Assembly: GCA_014377915.1 (NCBI GenBank)
Contig: JACMOT010000228.1
Span: forward strand, 1-7,037
DNA: 7,037 nucleotides
Direction: 5' to 3'
Origin: Tardiphaga sp.
GTDB lineage: Bacteria > Pseudomonadota > Alphaproteobacteria > Rhizobiales > Xanthobacteraceae
A program made the position numbers and the translations under genes. Below, piece by piece: positions 6,574 through 7,037 of this stretch. The notes beneath the pieces are model-generated. The model was not told where the DNA came from. It did not search any database and saw nothing but the letters and a program-made list of their open reading frames with translations. The number at the start of each line of letters is the position of its first letter. The first letter of the stretch is position 1.

Positions 6574-6601
6574 AACGCCCGGCCGAAAGGTCGGGCGTTT
6601 T
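6574..6601 (+). terminator. Intrinsic terminator of the MFS gene
   Basis: An 11-bp stem, AACGCCCGGCC with GGTCGGGCGTT (one G-T pair), closes a stable GAAA tetraloop and runs into TTTT (6598-6601). It starts 31 nt after the MFS stop codon. Confidence 0.92.
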
Positions 6602-6739
6602 CATGTCGGCCTGTCGGGAAGAAAAGCCCGCGGCATTGGCCACGACTTTCAAGGGCGCCGAAAATGACGCCCGAATGGCGGCTGCGCCGCGGCATCACGG
6701 CGTTGTCACGCCGCGTTCGCAACCGGCGAAAAGATTGGC

Positions 6740-6769
6740 TTGCATGCTGGAATATATTATACCAGTCTC
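6740..6769 (+). promoter_or_regulatory. Shared dyad operator, copy 4
   Basis: The dyad TGGAATATATTATACCA (6748-6764) differs from the consensus only at position 4 of the left arm. TTGCAT (6740-6745) is placed 2 bp upstream as in copies 2, 3 and 5. No start codon with a ribosome-binding site follows within 100 nt, so its target is unclear. It may be a second, upstream site of the gene beyond the window, act with copy 5 by looping, or drive an untranslated RNA. Confidence 0.6.
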
Positions 6770-6911
6770 CGCAAAGCAGTGCTTGCGACCATCCGCCGCA
6801 TGAATGCGACAGTGAGTCACACAAAAAGCGCGCATCGGCGCCTGCCGTTGAAACTGGGCCGTCCGGCAGCTTCGGCGCTGGCATGCCAGTGATCTCCCAT
6901 TATGCCTGAAA

Positions 6912-6940
6912 CACGCGCGACCGGTACAGGCTCGCGCGTG
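6912..6940. repeat. Hairpin upstream of copy 5
   Basis: A perfect 9-bp inverted repeat, CACGCGCGA and TCGCGCGTG, with an 11-nt loop. No clean U-run follows (the nearest T's are about 10 nt later), so it is not called as a terminator. Confidence 0.4.
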
Positions 6941-7000
6941 AATATGTAAGTTTTCCTGACATTTTGGGGGCAGCAGCCGGAAGCTGCGCAAGAGAGCGCG

Positions 7001-7037
7001 TTGACAATTGGCATACTGTATACCAATAATGGAGATA
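7001..7037 (+). promoter_or_regulatory. Shared dyad operator, copy 5, inside a strong promoter
   Basis: A consensus -35, TTGACA (7001-7006), and a good -10, AATAAT (7025-7030), are separated by 18 bp, and the dyad TGGCATACTGTATACCA (7009-7025) fills almost the whole spacer. This is the clearest of the five promoters, and it explains the TTG hexamers seen before the other copies. Transcription would start at about the last base of the window, reading into an unseen gene to the right. The GGAGATA at the very end resembles a ribosome-binding site; if it is one, the true start of transcription must lie further upstream, for example near copy 4. Confidence 0.75.

Larger units (their letters stand above)
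6544..7037. other. Long intergenic region right of the MFS gene
   Basis: No convincing gene. It carries the MFS terminator (6574-6601), dyad copies 4 and 5, a perfect 12-bp palindrome CTGGCATGCCAG (6878-6889) and a hairpin of CACGCGCGA with TCGCGCGTG (6912-6940). A 30-aa ORF at 6800-6892 has no ribosome-binding site and weaker codon bias. Short frames on both strands look like noise. The region probably serves as the control region of the next gene to the right. Confidence 0.75.

Noticed and set aside
5544..6803. 419-aa plus-strand frame overlapping the MFS gene
   Set aside because: Arginine- and histidine-rich shadow of the MFS gene in another frame, typical of GC-rich DNA; no family motif.
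6800..6892. 30-aa ORF after dyad copy 4
   Set aside because: No ribosome-binding site and only about 63% GC at third positions, well below the real genes here.
6408..6991. Minus-strand ORFs in and beyond the MFS 3' end
   Set aside because: Cys/Arg-rich translations without domains; no start signals; partly antisense to the MFS gene.

Overview
The window looks like chromosomal DNA of a GC-rich alphaproteobacterium, most likely Bradyrhizobiaceae/Nitrobacteraceae (Bradyrhizobium or Rhodopseudomonas type). The reasons are strongly GC-ending codons, palindromic intergenic repeats of the 'CTCTCCCCGC-AAGCGGGG' kind at the left edge, and protein styles that fit that family. The assignment is from recognition only; no database search was possible.

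Layout, left to right. Positions 1-152 are a cluster of intergenic palindromes. Positions 179-958 (minus strand) encode a complete 259-aa short-chain dehydrogenase/reductase (SDR) starting at a GTG. A 305-bp divergent region follows. Positions 1264-1401 (plus) hold a 45-aa small protein with its own ribosome-binding site and a near-perfect terminator. After a 467-bp gap that contains a possible 15-codon leader ORF comes a tripartite tricarboxylate transporter operon in the order tctC-tctB-tctA (1869-5044), closed by a hairpin terminator. Then comes a 428-aa MFS permease of the oxalate/formate antiporter (OFA) type (5257-6543), also closed by a terminator. The last 494 bp hold no convincing gene but carry two regulatory sites, and a promoter points at a gene that begins just beyond the window.

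The main result is a 17-bp dyad, consensus TGGCATA-N3-TATACCA, that occurs five times, always between genes: 1192-1208, 1563-1579, 5187-5203, 6748-6764 and 7009-7025. In four copies a TTGNNN hexamer lies exactly 2 bp before the dyad (1 bp in the fifth), as if the site sits between the -35 and -10 of a promoter. The three clear plus-strand units have a start codon 54-56 nt after the last base of the dyad. This suggests one regulator, not encoded here and possibly an FCD-type GntR repressor, that co-controls the small protein, the TTT operon, the MFS permease, the gene to the right and perhaps the divergent SDR.

Together the genes read as a small-carboxylate uptake and metabolism regulon: a periplasmic-binding-protein-dependent, ion-coupled importer (TctCBA), an antiporter-type permease (OFA family), an NAD(P)-dependent dehydrogenase and an unknown 45-aa protein. 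The substrate cannot be read from the sequence. Oxalate or another short carboxylate is a reasonable guess from the OFA permease.
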